Positions 1-11,727 of a stretch of 64,000 nucleotides of DNA are shown here, one piece after another (within the stretch, counting starts at the first letter, position 1; every line of letters starts with the position of its first letter). The notes below the pieces were generated by a model. It was not told where the DNA came from and made no database searches. It saw only the letters and a program-made list of their open reading frames with translations. Position numbers and translations under genes: made by a program. This stretch comes from Proteles cristata cristata (taxonomy: Eukaryota; Chordata; Mammalia; Carnivora; Hyaenidae): positions 1,984,001-2,048,000 of the forward strand of contig JAESUZ010003490.1 in the NCBI GenBank assembly GCA_017311185.1, read 5' to 3'.

Positions 1-2416
1 GAACAGCTGACAGTGGCAGGCTCATTGATGGCAGGTGGGCGGGGGAATTGTAACTGCTGTCTGTGGTCAGCTAGTAGTCCCCAGGCCACAGGGCCCCACC
101 TCTGGGAAATCCCTGTTGTTGACAGAAGTCCCCGTGGGGACTACTGCCACCATTTCCTCTCTGGTTGACCTACTGTGTTCTCTTCTGCAGTGAGGATAGC
201 TTTCAGTCCCCTTATTACTTTCTTCTGGTCGTTGTCTTGGCCTGTCGGCCCCTCTGCTTAGCTCCCTAGCCCGTGAGGTGTCACACAGCACTTTTGTGAC
301 TTAGGGTGTTTGGGAAACTTCGTTTGAGCAACTCAGGGAGCATGGCCCTCTGTTTTATTGCATAGGAAGTCCCCTTGGGGCGTCCTAGGGTTCAACACCA
401 GAGAAGTGGCATAGATATGGTTTTCTAGAATGTTCTTTGCCCTCATGCACGGTGAAGAAGTGGATACTTGAAACAAGTGAAGAGGCCCCAGAGGTTGACC
501 CCTCGTTTTGTTAGGATGGGGCTTCAAAAACCATATGCCTGCGGTCACATGGAGCCAGCCGTGGGTCTTCCATACACTGAGGCGTCTGAGCTCAGGGAAG
601 GAGCTGGGCTTCGGGTACACGCCAGTGCTTATGCATTTACGTTGTACGTCAGTGGGATTGATACCCTGCCTCACGTCACAAGGGATTGAAGCCCAGGGGT
701 GCCATAGTTGAAACTTTCTCTCTTTCACAGTTTTGCCTTTCCTTAACATACCTCTGAGCCTCTTCTCTCTTGGAGAGGCCACTCGCAGGAGGTGAAGGAC
801 TCTCACCTGCTGGGTTTGGCTTCCCTGGGGTGACTATGAACAGAGGTATTTTGGGAGTCAGGGAGTGGAATACCTGTGCAGCGGCTCTGAGCTCCCCTTT
901 CCTGCCCCTTGCCCCCAAAACTCCCCCTGCCTGTGAGGGCTATGGGACCCCACCTCATTTAATCTGGTGATGCTTAGCTGGGGGCTGTTTCCGGACGTTT
1001 ATGCGAACTCACGAAGGGAATGTGTTAAAACAAAGCGTTATGCCCATGGAGTAATCTTCTCTGGTTTCTCAGATCTCTTCAATTTTTAAAATGTCTTGCT
1101 TCCACAGAAGAAAAAAACCTTAGACTATAGGAAGAGCGCATATAACATTTTGTTCCATATTAAAAGTTAATTTAAGACAGAACCGGAGTCCAAGACGAGT
1201 GTCTTGTCTTTTCTTCATTTGGTGATATGATTGACCCTTCATACCTCGACAGGACTTCATCATTCTGCAGAGGCTAATTACAGGGTGTGAAGGGGGCGCC
1301 CGGTTAAGGTGAAGATACAGATTTCTGCATGAACTGCTTAATTCTGATGGTTTATAACTTGTCCATAAAATTTGCTATAGAATATTGATTCTGTCTGTGA
1401 GGGGGAGGGTCCAGAAGTATCTCCCATATTGCTTCCCTTCTGAAGGGAGCTCAGTGGCACTGAATGGGGTGTATGTTGTGAATAGTTCATGAACTTTCTG
1501 AACCCAAACTTGGAACACATGGCGTACCATAAGATCCTGTCCCCATGTCAGTCTATTTATATGTATCTTTGGTCAGCCTCACAAAGGTGGAACAATGAAA
1601 TTCTATTTTCTTATATGGTCCGCAGATGATCTTTGCTTCCAATAAGAAGATGTATAAAATCTTAGCTCTCCTGAAAAGCCTGGATTTCTCTCTGGTGTTG
1701 GGGATAATTGGCTGTTAAGAAGGGAGTATCTCTTGGTGACCCGGGATCGTGACTTTCCCTTCTGAAACTGAGCAAACCTTACCTCTGCCTGGGCCCCACA
1801 TCTGTGTGGCAGGTCAAGGTCTTTATGAACAAAGTGAGGTTGGCTTTCAGCAGTCAGAGAAGGAATGTAGACAATAAATTGCAGTTCATAGAAGCAGAGT
1901 TGGACTCAGACATTTACATTAAACGTACATCTCCATTTCAATGTCACTGTTGCCTTACGGCAGTACGATAGGTTATTCTAATGGGAAGTATGGACTTTGT
2001 GTTTGACTGGGGGGAACGGCAGCCTTCATTCCCTGAACCAAGGATTGATTCTAGGGCTCTCTTGAGACGAATGCTCCCTGGCTGATCTGAAAAGGGAGAT
2101 GAAGTAACTTGTCTCTGGCTACCCTGCCCATTGTGGAAAATTAATATGTGACCCAATTCTGTTTGCCCCGTGAGTTTATGGCTTGCATAAGTGGCTGTTG
2201 TAATGATCTATTGACTGTGTTTCCTGAGAATTTTATTTTATAGTTCTGAAGTTGTAGTCCATAAATCTTTTGAACTTGAGGTTTTGAGTTAGAGGAGCCA
2301 TGCGGTTCTAGGAAAATAGAAAGAGCCAAGTTTATTTTTCACACCTGTTAGCTCTGCCTTTCCCACATTCTTTTCTTTCTTTACCTGCCACCCCTCTGAC
2401 ATTTCCTCCTTGGGGG

Positions 2417-2418
<2 letters not shown>
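1..2418. other. Unique intronic sequence
   Basis: No recognised repeat, exon or RNA gene. Short open frames up to 157 codons occur on both strands with no family resemblance, overlap each other in several frames, and are treated as chance. Confidence 0.6.

Positions 2419-2462
<44 letters not shown>
2419..2462. repeat. (AC)n microsatellite
   Basis: About 22 uninterrupted AC units. It is likely length-polymorphic, and alternating purine-pyrimidine DNA of this kind can adopt Z-form. Confidence 0.97.
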
Positions 2463-2465
<3 letters not shown>

Positions 2466-2594
2466 TTTGTCTTCATGTAATACCACTTGTAGAGTATTTG
2501 TATTAAAAGAAAAAATCGAGAGAGGGCAATGTTCAGCACATAGTGCATGCATTTATAATTGTAGAGTTTCTACTTGAAAATGAAGTCGCTTGCA

Positions 2595-2998
2595 GCTCTT
2601 GTGTATTACTGGTGGGGTTCTGAAATGGTGCAGCTGCAGGAAAGAACAGTATGTCAGATCCTCAAAAAAAAATACATCAGACACAGAATTACTATATGAT
2701 CCAGAAATTCCACATCTGGCTATATACCCAAAAGAACAGAAAGCAAGGAGTTGAGTTGATGTTTATACACCAGTGTTCATAGCAGCATTATTCAAAATGG
2801 CCAGAAGGTGGAAACCGCCCAAATGTCTACTGACAGATGAATGGATAAACAAAATGTGTACATACATATATTGGAATATTATTTGGCCTTAAACAGGGAG
2901 GAGATTCTGACACATGCTACAGTAGGGACGAACCTGGAGGACATTAGGAGAAGAAAAGTAAGCCAGGCACAAAAGGAGAAACACTGGATCACTCTTCT
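2595..2998 (+). mobile_element. L1 3' end fragment, left part
   Basis: The sequence follows the well-known mammalian L1 3' region: gtgcagctgc, ccagaaattccacatctgg, tatacccaaaagaacagaaag, catagcagcattattcaaa, aatgtctactgacagatgaa, tattggaatattatttggcc and ctgacacatgctacag are in the expected order. It is a 5'-truncated, diverged copy with no intact reading frame. It continues at 3209 beyond an inserted SINE. Confidence 0.9.
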
Positions 2999-3020
2999 TC
3001 TTCTTTTTTTAAATAAGAAA

Positions 3021-3208
3021 TAATTTTTTTAAAGTTTATTTTTGAGAGAGAGACAGCATGAGCAGAGGAGGGGCGAGAGAGAGAGAGAGAGAATAGAATC
3101 CCAAGTGGACTCCATGCTGTTAGCGCAGAGCCTGATGCGGGGCTCGCTCTCCCAAACTGTTGAGATCATGACCTGAGCCGTAGTCGGACTCCTAACCCAG
3201 GCGCCCCT
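3021..3208 (-). mobile_element. CAN-SINE (tRNA-Lys-derived), antisense, inserted in L1
   Basis: Read on the minus strand it starts with ggggcgcctgggtt, has a degenerate tRNA-like B-box region and a GA-rich body (CT-rich in sense), and ends in an A-rich tail. It splits the L1 3' end, so it is younger than that L1. Confidence 0.92.
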
Positions 3209-3290
3209 GTATGATTCTGCTTACGTGAGGTTCTTAGAGTTGTCAAATCCACAGAGACAGAAGGAGTCAGGGTTTTATGTTACCCGTATT
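3209..3290 (+). mobile_element. L1 3' end fragment, right part
   Basis: The stretch tatgattctgcttacgtgagg followed by gttgtcaaatccacagagac continues the L1 3' sequence interrupted at about 2998. Together with the left part it is one insertion. Confidence 0.85.
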
Positions 3291-3291
3291 T

Positions 3292-3293
<2 letters not shown>

Positions 3294-3385
<92 letters not shown>

Positions 3386-3387
3386 TC
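3294..3387. repeat. Compound (CA)n-(CT)n microsatellite
   Basis: About 15 CA units (3294-3323) run directly into about 32 CT units with two or three interruptions. The second half is a homopyrimidine tract and could form a triplex. It probably grew from the degenerate L1 tail. Confidence 0.97.
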
Positions 3388-3944
3388 ACGGAAATAAATG
3401 AAGGCCGATCAGAAGCCCTTTGTGGGCAGGGGCTGTCATCTTTCTGAAACCAGACAGATGAGAAATTGCCCTCCTTTGAAGAGATGGCATTGCCCAGCCT
3501 CCTCTATCCAGATGAGCAAGCTAGCTTGGAGCCCAGGTCCCATGTCTCCTCCCCGGGCGGGGGTCCATCCCTGTGCCCACCTGCATTTTCCTTCCAGGCG
3601 GCGAGCATGGAACGGCAGCAGTTTCCACCTGAAGCCCGTGTTCTTGGTGGCTCTCTGTGATAATTATTGTGTTCTATTTTAAGCTGCCTCTGCATTTGGT
3701 AACCGTCTGGGATCGTGTTTTGTTAGCTCTGTCCGTGAGACACAGGAAAAGAGCAGAAAGCCCTCTTGTAGGTGGCGAGGGGCCCGAGGCTCTGCTTGCT
3801 GGGTTTGGAGACAGTTCCCTCCCGTGAAGCAGGAGACTGGATTCCCTTTGGGTGAAGACCGAGAAAAGGCGAGGTTGAAAATAAAAGAAAATACATATTT
3901 CCCCCTTTCTCTGTCACAGCAGGTGGCCGGGGACTCAATCTGTG
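3388..3944. other. Unique intronic sequence
   Basis: No recognised repeat or exon; moderately GC-rich. Confidence 0.5.
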
Positions 3945-4290
3945 GAAGGCATCAGCGCTTTCCGCGCAATCAAAGTTAAGTGCAGAAATTTAATTAAACG
4001 GCATCAAGGATGGCAGAAACTTTGTAAAGCTGCAGTGCATTGTCAGATTCAACAATTATTTCAAGGAACACAATCCACAGATGGCGTCTAATTGATAAAT
4101 TAAGGCTCTGCTTCTCTAATGGGCTTGCATTTAAGCCCGTTTTCCACCCATACAATAACCGTCCCTCCCTCACCCCTGCGAGGGGAATAAAGCCACATCG
4201 TGCCCCCAAACAGCTGTAGGATTGGGTCTTGACGATTTGGTGTAAAAGGCCTCCGGCTCCTTTCGTTGTGGTCCCCAAGCCTCATTGGGG
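3945..4290. promoter_or_regulatory. Candidate conserved non-coding element
   Basis: A repeat-free stretch dense in binding-site-like words: a TCF/LEF core (atcaaag near 3968), the palindrome ttaatta, TAATT homeodomain cores, and an E-box-like cagatgg. The mix of AT-rich homeobox words and scattered CpGs is typical of developmental intronic enhancers, but conservation was not tested. Confidence 0.3.
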
Positions 4291-4798
4291 ATTGAGTCTG
4301 GTCCTAAAAGCAGAATCTCTAGGATTTCTTTGGGCCTCTGTGTCCTTTCTGCTCCACTAACCCGGATGTGTTGCTCAGAGATGGGCTGTTTTTTTTTTCT
4401 TTTTTCCCTTTCCTTTTTCCTTTTTAGTATAGCACTGGCTTTTATCCTTTGTAGCACAGGATTTTGCCCAAAACAGAAGTCTCAATTTATTTATTCCTTA
4501 CCAAAAAAAAAACAAACCTGTTTTTAAGACCCGTGGCACTTCCTGTCTGTTAACAGCAGACACCCAACTTATTTTTATTCCATAAGAAAATATTTGCTGT
4601 CTCTAAAGACCCAGCCCTGTGCAGAGAAATGTATCCTGTGCTGAGACTTAATTTTTAAAAAATCTGGAGGTCTTGAATGTTTACCAGAACTTCATTTTGC
4701 AGGCGAGAAAATGGAGGCGCTGAGGGTTTACATGCCTTGGGGTTGGTTCCATGAAATTGTGTTTATAGAGATGGACGGAAGGCCACTCCATTGAGTGG

Positions 4799-5060
4799 TT
4801 CATTCATTCATTCATTCATTCATTCATTCCACCAACTGATATGAATTAGGTGCCTTCTGTTTCTTTTGTAGACGCTACGGGGAAGTTCAGTGGTGAAGGA
4901 AGACACCTGTATGAAACCTACAGGAAGTGTTTGGGGGGATGGACACTGGATGGATCTCACAGATCGATGTGTCAGTGCAACTTTGATCTCAGTTCCATGG
5001 AGGAAGAGTGGAGGGTGACTTGAGAGCATAGTACAAGGGCATCTGTTGGGAGACATCCAG
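4799..5060 (-). mobile_element. L2 LINE fragment with (ATTC)n end
   Basis: Begins with about seven ATTC units followed by caccaactgatatgaattag, the reverse of the L2 3' end (in sense, ...aggtgctcaataaatatttgttgaatgaatg). The body is diverged and fades out around 5060. Confidence 0.65.
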
Positions 5061-5264
5061 GAGTGACGTTATGGATAAATGGACTTAGGTCAGAAAGGGT
5101 AGAAGGAGTCAGGCAGAGGGGGGAAGAGCCAGCTCAAAAGCTCGGTGTGCTAGAAGAGCCGAAAGCGGCTGTGTGAGGGAAGAAAGCGAGTGAGGGATGG
5201 GGGAGGGTGTTGGGGCTCCAGGCAGCTCCCTGTACTGGGCGCTTGCTGTATTCCTGGTGTCGTC

Positions 5265-5398
5265 CAGAGCTTTGTTCTTTTTTATATCTTATCTAACTCT
5301 TCATTTGATCTGTGGCTGTATCTCAGTGTCTTTTCTACTGCCTAGCACATCACAGAGTTCAATAAATGTTGAGTGAATGAATGGATGAATGAATGGAT
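5265..5398 (+). mobile_element. L2 LINE 3' end fragment
   Basis: The words tgcctagcacatcacagag and ttcaataaatgttgagtgaa followed by GAATG repeats match the sense-strand L2 3' terminus. It lies in opposite orientation to the L2 piece 200 bases upstream, so they are separate insertions. Confidence 0.75.
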
Positions 5399-5844
5399 CC
5401 TCCCCTCCTGACCCTGTAGTTGGGAAACTGAGGCTAATGGGGTGCCAGTGTGTTTGCCTGACTCCACAGCCTCTGGTAGGTCTGGTCTTCGTGCTGAAAT
5501 CTGACTCCCCCAAAGGGATGAGGTGTGTGGACCACGTGATGAGGTGGGCTCTAATTCATAGCCCTAACCACCCCCACTCTATGTGCTTCCATCCCTCAAA
5601 AGAAAGGAGAAATAAGAGAAACCCCTAATTTTTATGTCCACAGATGTAGTAGTTAGTGGTTGAGAGGGGTCGTATTTAAATCAGAACCTTTGCAAACCTA
5701 GAAGCACCGGGTCCAAGGCTTTTAACTAAGCAACGTTGCCTGATACTTGGTTTGTCCTAGGAGGGGACAGCAGAGAACGGGGGTGGGGGTGGGATGTGTG
5801 TGTATGTGTGTGGGGGGAAGCAAAGGAGCAGATAGATTTACTTA
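5399..5844. other. Unique intronic sequence
   Basis: Contains a short GT/G-rich patch at 5779-5817 and otherwise nothing recognised. Confidence 0.5.
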
Positions 5845-6120
5845 TTTGTTGATTTCTAAAGAATAATTGTGGGGAACGCCGTGGCAGAACCCTTTCTAAT
5901 TACCTTTTTTTTGGCCATAGCGCGGTGGCTTTTGAAATTCTATGTAGTTTGTAGAGGTGCGGGCTCTGTGCCTGGGATGCCAGCTGATGCGGCTGAATGG
6001 CTGTTGGCCGCTTATTTGCTAGCCTGTCGTTACCAACACAGTATTCTCGAGTTCAGTGGCACGACCCTGCTTTCTCCCCCGCTTCCCCCGTATCTAAATA
6101 TATCCAGCTAGTCAATCAGA
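5845..6120. promoter_or_regulatory. Candidate conserved non-coding element
   Basis: Repeat-free, with scattered CpGs in an otherwise AT-leaning context, an AATAATTG/CTAATTACC pair of homeodomain-type cores and a long non-repetitive body. It could be regulatory; this is an inference from composition only. Confidence 0.22.
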
Positions 6121-7470
6121 CTTGGCAGCCATCAGGACTGTGGTTGTCAGATTGAGTTTGCCTTGGATCCTCTGAGCTATTGGCTTGTTTTCCAAGCTTG
6201 GACGCGTATTCAAATAGTGATATCAACATTAGACTTGCAAACGTGCGCCCAGGTAGGGGCCTTGGTGTAGGGTAGGGATGAGGCAGCATTTTGGTGTTGA
6301 AAAGGCATTGCCTTCTCCTCCACCACCAGTCCTAGAGCAGAGGCGAAGCCACACCGGGGGGATGGCTTTATGCTCGGTGAGCAAGATGCGTGGGTGTGTT
6401 TTCCTGAATTGTGATTTTTTTTTTAAGTTCTTTGTGGAGAGAGACCGGCGGCTGGTGGAAAATACTCTGTGTGTGTAATAGGTGGAGGTGGGGGTGTGGC
6501 TGGAAGAGGGAGACCGGATGGTACAGAGATGGAGGCATTGCAAGAAAGACCGGTCACCATGATGGCATCTCCCTGGCTGGGGATTTCAGGGAGTCGCGGG
6601 CCTCAGAGAGACCTCTGTTTCTGGGGCCTCCCCACTGGGCCCACAGCGGCCCCTTTCCTCAGCACTGCCTGTAACCTGGGAACCAAGAGATCTGGCTCCT
6701 GGGTCCTTCCCCGGAGGCTTGTTAAGGGGATCTGTGGAAAGCAGATCAGAAGATTCTAGATCCTTGAGTTCCCCAGGGAATGGCCTTTTATAAATGAGTG
6801 CCAGGAGCACCCATCTCCTCATGTGCTTATGTGCAGAGAGAGGCATCCGTCTGGGAGCGGGTTGGGGTCACTGTAGCATAGGCCAGTGCACCAAGGCGCC
6901 CATGCTGGCGCCCTGCCCCAACCTTCCTTCCAGCCTTGTGGAGTCTTGGTGGGAGATAGGAATGTCCAGCAAGTTCTCCTCCAATGAGGGGGAGCCGCAG
7001 TTGGTTTTGTGGGGTGCCTGGGCCACTGATAAGGTTGAGGGAGGGCAGGCAAGGTGAACACAAAAGATTGAAGCTACAGACCTGGCCCTTGTGCTGTTCC
7101 CAAAATACAGAAAACACAGACGTGCAAATGAATGAACCAGAAGGGTGCTCTCAAATGGTGATTCAGGGACACCCGAGCATCGCTGAGACCACTGCAATGG
7201 ATTCTGTGGTGGCAAAACTTGTTTTTTCCATAATAACTCCGAGACTTTGTTTGCCTATTTTACTCTCATCCTTTCATGAATGTACAGTGGAATTTTCCGG
7301 AGGTCCATGCTGATGTCATTGTTTTTTCTGATGGCTACTGGGAGGAGTATAGTCCTGCTGAAAAATGTCTCTGTTTTAATTTCTAATATAGTAAGCGGTG
7401 ACCTGTGAACAAAAACTCTAGGGTGGCCGTTGATTTTTAAGAGTGTAAAGGGGTCATGATCCCCCAAAGT
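6121..7470. other. Unique intronic sequence
   Basis: No recognised repeat, exon or RNA gene. Many overlapping short open frames (up to 115 codons on the minus strand near 6868-7215) with no family resemblance. Confidence 0.5.
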
Positions 7471-7474
7471 TTGA

Positions 7475-7740
7475 GAACCACACAGTTGGATGTAGGCAGG
7501 TAAGTGACAAGTTGAAGTTATGTACTAGGTACTGAGGTAGCACAGGTATTGAGTAGGTGACAGATTCTGGTAGGTGAGCCAAGGGAGGGGTGGTCAGGGA
7601 AGGCTTTCAAGAGGAGTTACTGGGGTATTTGAAGCATTATTAGGAGTTTCCCAGAGGGACAAGGCAGGGGAAAGCACTCTACGAAGAAGGAACAGCATGT
7701 CTGAAGGAACGGGGGTAGAAAACAGCAAAGTGTGTTGGCC
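7475..7740 (-). mobile_element. L2 LINE fragment
   Basis: The stretch containing ggtggtcagggaaggctttc, a diverged 'aggagttactggggtatttgaa' and 'aaggaacagcatgtctgaag' follows the antisense L2 3' region in order. Diverged and non-coding. Confidence 0.65.
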
Positions 7741-8475
7741 TTTACTCACCTGTCTTTGGGGGCAGAAGCAGTTCCATACTGACCTCACCGTGGGGTTTTT
7801 TTCTACTCGTGATTTCCAAGGTTGCGTCTCAGAATCGCTCAGTGAGCTCATGCAAATCCTGACGGAGCTCGTTCTCAGGCCTGCTTTGGGTATGTTGATG
7901 GCGGCACTTTTAGCTTCTGGTGGTGGGAATGGCCAGGAGCTCTTTGTGCCGTTTTTACTCATTTTGTGGAGAGTGACATCACAGTGCACCCAAGTCTAGG
8001 ACACACCACATCGTTGGCTCTGTCACAGAACGGCGGCAGGCGTCACCCAATAACACGCATTCCCTCCTCACTTCACCTATCAGCCAACATTGAGGGCAGC
8101 AGGGGAGAACAAAGTGTAATGAGAGGGACCATTTGTTGTAGTTCAGGGACCACGTGTTGTGAGATCCGTCTACCTCTTGGTGCTGAGCGGTGTGACCTTG
8201 AGAAGGCTTTGACGTCTCTGAGCCTGTCTGTTCCCCTGGGAATAAAGCATGTCGGACAGACTGTATTTAACAGACATGCCTAAACCTGCCAGTGAGAGGG
8301 ACCCCTCCTGTTTGTTGATGAATAATTCATTCTGGTTTTGTTCTTAGAAAGTATTCCATGGGGCATACCGCCTTCTCAGCTCTCTGGGCTTTGCAAAGGA
8401 AGATACTGAAATGTCCAGAGGAACAATGTAGATGGCTCTGAGCCACCGAAGAAGAGAAAAGAGGAGACCAGGGCT
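7741..8475. other. Unique intronic sequence
   Basis: No recognised repeat. The 131-141-codon frames open on both strands at 7574-7999 overlap the L2 relic at their left end and have no family resemblance. Confidence 0.5.
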
Positions 8476-8675
8476 CCCGGTGCCTACTCTGTGTCAGGCG
8501 CTCATCTGAGGGGTTTTTTTGGTGTCCTCTCATTAAATGGTCGCACTGTTCCTGTGGCCATTTAATTTTACCATCATATGCTTCCATCTTATAGGTGAGG
8601 AAACAGAGGTGCAGGCAGGTTACCTGAATTTGTCCAAGGCCGCAGAGGATCCAGGCATTTAGGCTTTATGCCTTA
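8476..8675 (-). mobile_element. MIR SINE fragment
   Basis: Antisense MIR signature: cctactctgtgtcaggcgct, then ttataggtgaggaaacagagg and cctgaatttgtccaaggccg in the correct order and spacing. Confidence 0.85.
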
Positions 8676-9704
8676 TATTCTGGTTATTATCTCCTATGCC
8701 CCTGGCGAGGGGAGGGAGGGGGCTGTAGCCTGGAGCTGGTCAGAGGAGAAAACAGGCAGAGTGATGACCACCACAGTCGGAAGACAGAATAGCTGGAAGA
8801 CAGAATAAAGGGCACAGGAATAAAGTATCCTTAACCAGACTGGTAAATCAATAGACTAATTAAAAATCAAACATCTTAAAACACTGTTGCTGGGTTAATT
8901 GTAAACCAGCATTGAAATGTTAAAACTTGCCCCGCCAATGGGTTTGAATTATTAACTGAGCAAGTTAATTTCAAGCCATCGGTTTGGGTAGCTGTGAAAG
9001 CCGCCCTCAAAGAAGGGAAATTCGTGGGCCATTCTTGCTCAGGCCTGCCTGGCGCCCAAGGTCTTGTTATTGTTGCTGCTGTTTTTGTTCTTAATCGAAC
9101 CATCTTAAGCGTAGACAGACCTCACAAATTCAGATAGGTTGTGGGAAAGGACAGTTTGAATCAGGAAGGAGTTGGATGACATACCTCTTTCCAAATGGAA
9201 GAAATGCCATTCTGTTTTGTAATAAAATGGAGCCCCAGTGGAAGGAAGGGCCCCTTTAAAAGTCCTTTTGGCTTCCAGCGTTTGCCCCGTGATGTTCCTT
9301 CCACCTGTCTCCTCTGTTGCTCTTTGATATCCCTTTCTGCCCAGAGAGACCAAGATCTTGGGACATGTGTCACTGGAAATTAGCCATAAGACAGTCGGCT
9401 CAGTACTGAGATCTCTGGGGTGTTCATTGATGCCTAATTGACCACAGGATGTTTCTGTTAAGGTTTTGTTTTAAGTAGAGACCCTGCTGGACTTGCTTTG
9501 ATTATAGATAAAACTCATCAGCAACTAGCTGCATTGATTTTCCTTGCGGGAGCTGTATTTCTAACCTATCTGGGGTGACAGATCACATGGGGACAATTAG
9601 GGGTGTTTACCCAGAGCCATGCAGGATGCCACAATCATGGGGAGTTTTTCCTCGCTTTGCAAAGAGTTAAAGTCACGAAGCAGCTGGACTCTAAGGATAG
9701 TGAT
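8676..9704. other. Unique intronic sequence
   Basis: No recognised repeat or exon. Confidence 0.5.
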
Positions 9705-9845
9705 AGTACTTCACTACTACTTATTTAAGTGTGTTTTTTTCCCCCAGAGTTCTTTATAAGACAATCTCATTTGACCCTCATGAGAATCTCGTAGTTACTA
9801 TCTCTTACAGGACACGTGTGGTTGGGTGCAGTAACTTCCCTGAGT
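9705..9845 (-). mobile_element. MIR SINE fragment (diverged)
   Basis: ttataagacaatctcatttg, accctcatgagaatctcgta and cagtaacttccctgagtg follow the antisense MIR order, with low identity. Confidence 0.5.
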
Positions 9846-10125
9846 GTTGCTGTTTTCTTGTTAATTTGCTAAATGGGCTTTAAAAAGGGAGATAAATGTA
9901 AATTTCAGCCCCATAAAATAGTCTCATTTCAAATGCTTGCGACTCAAATTAATTAATTTAAAAACCACGTAAAACACTACACCAGCCACAAACATGGCAA
10001 ATGCGTGATGTTTGTTGCATTCAGACAGTTGATGGGGTAAAATTACGAGATTGGTCTGTGATAAGAAGACGCTTTTCATTCCAACTTGGGCTTTTACAGA
10101 AAGGAAAGCTGGGTACTTTGTTGAT
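9846..10125. promoter_or_regulatory. Candidate conserved non-coding element
   Basis: AT-rich, repeat-free, with attaattaattt, gggagataaatg and ccataaaatag words that resemble homeodomain, GATA and MEF2/CArG sites. Composition only; no alignment. Confidence 0.25.
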
Positions 10126-10189
10126 TTAGAACATTTATTATAGCTTCTGCTCTACTCCAGTGACAAAATCTTGGGGAGATTGTGGGAAA

Positions 10190-10600
10190 CCACAAGAATT
10201 AAGCAAAACTGTCCTTGACTCTACCCTTTAGAGATGACCGTTGTTAACATTTTGGTGTGTTTTCTCCCATCCTTTTTTCACGGCAAAAAATAGAAGCTTT
10301 ATACACACATAAGTTATTTACCAACCTCATTTTACATCTATATCCTGAAAACTTTCCCCTTATAATTAATTATTTTTTATGGTATGGTTTTTATTGTCTG
10401 CATTGTATTATGACTTACAAGTTTATATTTTACCAAAGCCTATTGTTGACTAGCTTGTTAATGATTTATTATAATTACAAATAATACTGATGAACATGCT
10501 CGTACATGAGGCCTTATCAATATCTCTGATTGCCTTTTTACAACATATACCTAGAAGCAGAATTTTTGGTTTCAAGGTTATCGATATTTCAAAGGAGAAT
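10190..10600 (-). mobile_element. Diverged L1-type LINE 3' fragment
   Basis: The path gttaacattttggtgtgttt, tactgatgaacatgctcgta, tacctagaagcagaattttt matches the antisense 3' region of old L1 copies (in which 'aatgaacatccttgtaca' and 'cctagaagtggaattgctgg' are landmarks). Strongly decayed. Confidence 0.5.
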
Positions 10601-10850
10601 TTATGTATATATGTATCTTGAAAAAATAGACATGCATAATGCATTAAAATATACATGATGTATATTTTAAAAATATACATAATGTATTATATGTACTTGC
10701 ATATTTATAATCTTCTTATAAAATATATTTTTATCTTAATTGACTCCAGAAGGAGGATGGTACTACTTTATACCCATGCCAGAAGCTTGAGAAATTAGTT
10801 TTAAAAAATTAACTAGTTTTTATAAAAATAGATGCACGTTTATGGTAAAC
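10601..10850. repeat. AT-rich low-complexity stretch
   Basis: Runs of tatgtatatatgtatc, atatacatgatgtatat and similar words give a largely A+T region of about 250 bases with several short dyads. Confidence 0.7.
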
Positions 10851-11314
10851 ATCTTATTTCTGCTGCCTCGTAAGACTTAATTTTGAAAAGACCGGTGTTT
10901 CTCTGCTCGACCTACACTGTATTTATTATTTAAGCTTCCCCCTTCTTCAGTGCAGTTTGGTACATCTGTCTCCGTAGAGTTTATTTGTTTACCTACCTGC
11001 TTATCTTCGAGCAGGCTGACCAGCCCACCTGTCTGTCTTCCTTGGTTAACATTTATCCAAGTTTGAGGATGGAAATAGCTTTCCTCTGAATCAGAACTTT
11101 GGGTGTAACCGTTCCATGAAGCCACCTGCACAGAGGCCGGGGGCTCCTCACTGTCCTTTTGACTCGCTGGGTTAATAAATGTAACTAATTTGGAAGATGT
11201 CCAAAAGTATATAGATGAAAATAAATGTCAAATCTCACCGCACAGAGATAATCATGGTCAATGTATGGATCTGCGGTTTTTTGGGGGTGGGTGGGATGGG
11301 AATGGCACATACAG
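10851..11314. other. Unique intronic sequence
   Basis: No recognised repeat or exon. Confidence 0.5.
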
Positions 11315-11463
11315 ATAAATAGAGAATGCATGTGGGGAAGGGGCAGCGGGTGGGTGGAGCAGAGGATCTGAAACGGGCTCTGCCCAGTGCAGGGTTCAGA
11401 CTCATCAGCTGTGAGATCATGACTTGAGCTGAAGTCGGACCCACTGAGCCACCTAGGTGCCCC
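11315..11463 (-). mobile_element. CAN-SINE, antisense, truncated/diverged
   Basis: The right end shows tgagatcatgacttgagctg, gaagtcggacccactgagcc and acctaggtgcccc, the antisense head of the SINE. The A-tail side is poorly preserved. It lies head-to-head with the next SINE 32 bases away. Confidence 0.85.
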
Positions 11464-11495
11464 AGATAAAATGAAATTTGAAAGCAAGGTTGCTT

Positions 11496-11716
11496 GGGGA
11501 GCCTGGGTGGCTCAGTCGGTTAAGCTTCCAACTTTGGCTCAGGTATGATCTTGTGGTTCGTGGGTTCGAGCCCCGCATCGGGCTCTGTGCTGACAGTCAT
11601 CTCAGAGCCTGGAGCCTGTTTCGGATTCTGTGTCTCCCTCTCTCTCTGACCCTCCCCTGCTCATGCTGTCTCTCTCTCTCTCTCTGAGAAAAGAATTAAA
11701 AAAAAAAAAAAGAAAA
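11496..11716 (+). mobile_element. CAN-SINE, the only sense-orientation copy
   Basis: Starts ggggagcctgggtggctcag, continues through gttcgagccccgcatcggg to a CT-rich block and an A-rich tail. Flanked by an 11-bp direct repeat, caaggttgctt (11485-11495) and caagattgctt (11717-11727), with one mismatch. The body is the cat type: the 'gatcttgtggttcgtgggtt' box in place of the dog 'gatcctgg' box. Confidence 0.95.
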
Positions 11717-11727
11717 CAAGATTGCTT

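Noticed and set aside
11496..11716. Functional tRNA-Lys gene
   Set aside because: The tRNA-like part belongs to a SINE and lacks a complete cloverleaf; the body and A-tail show it is a retroposon.
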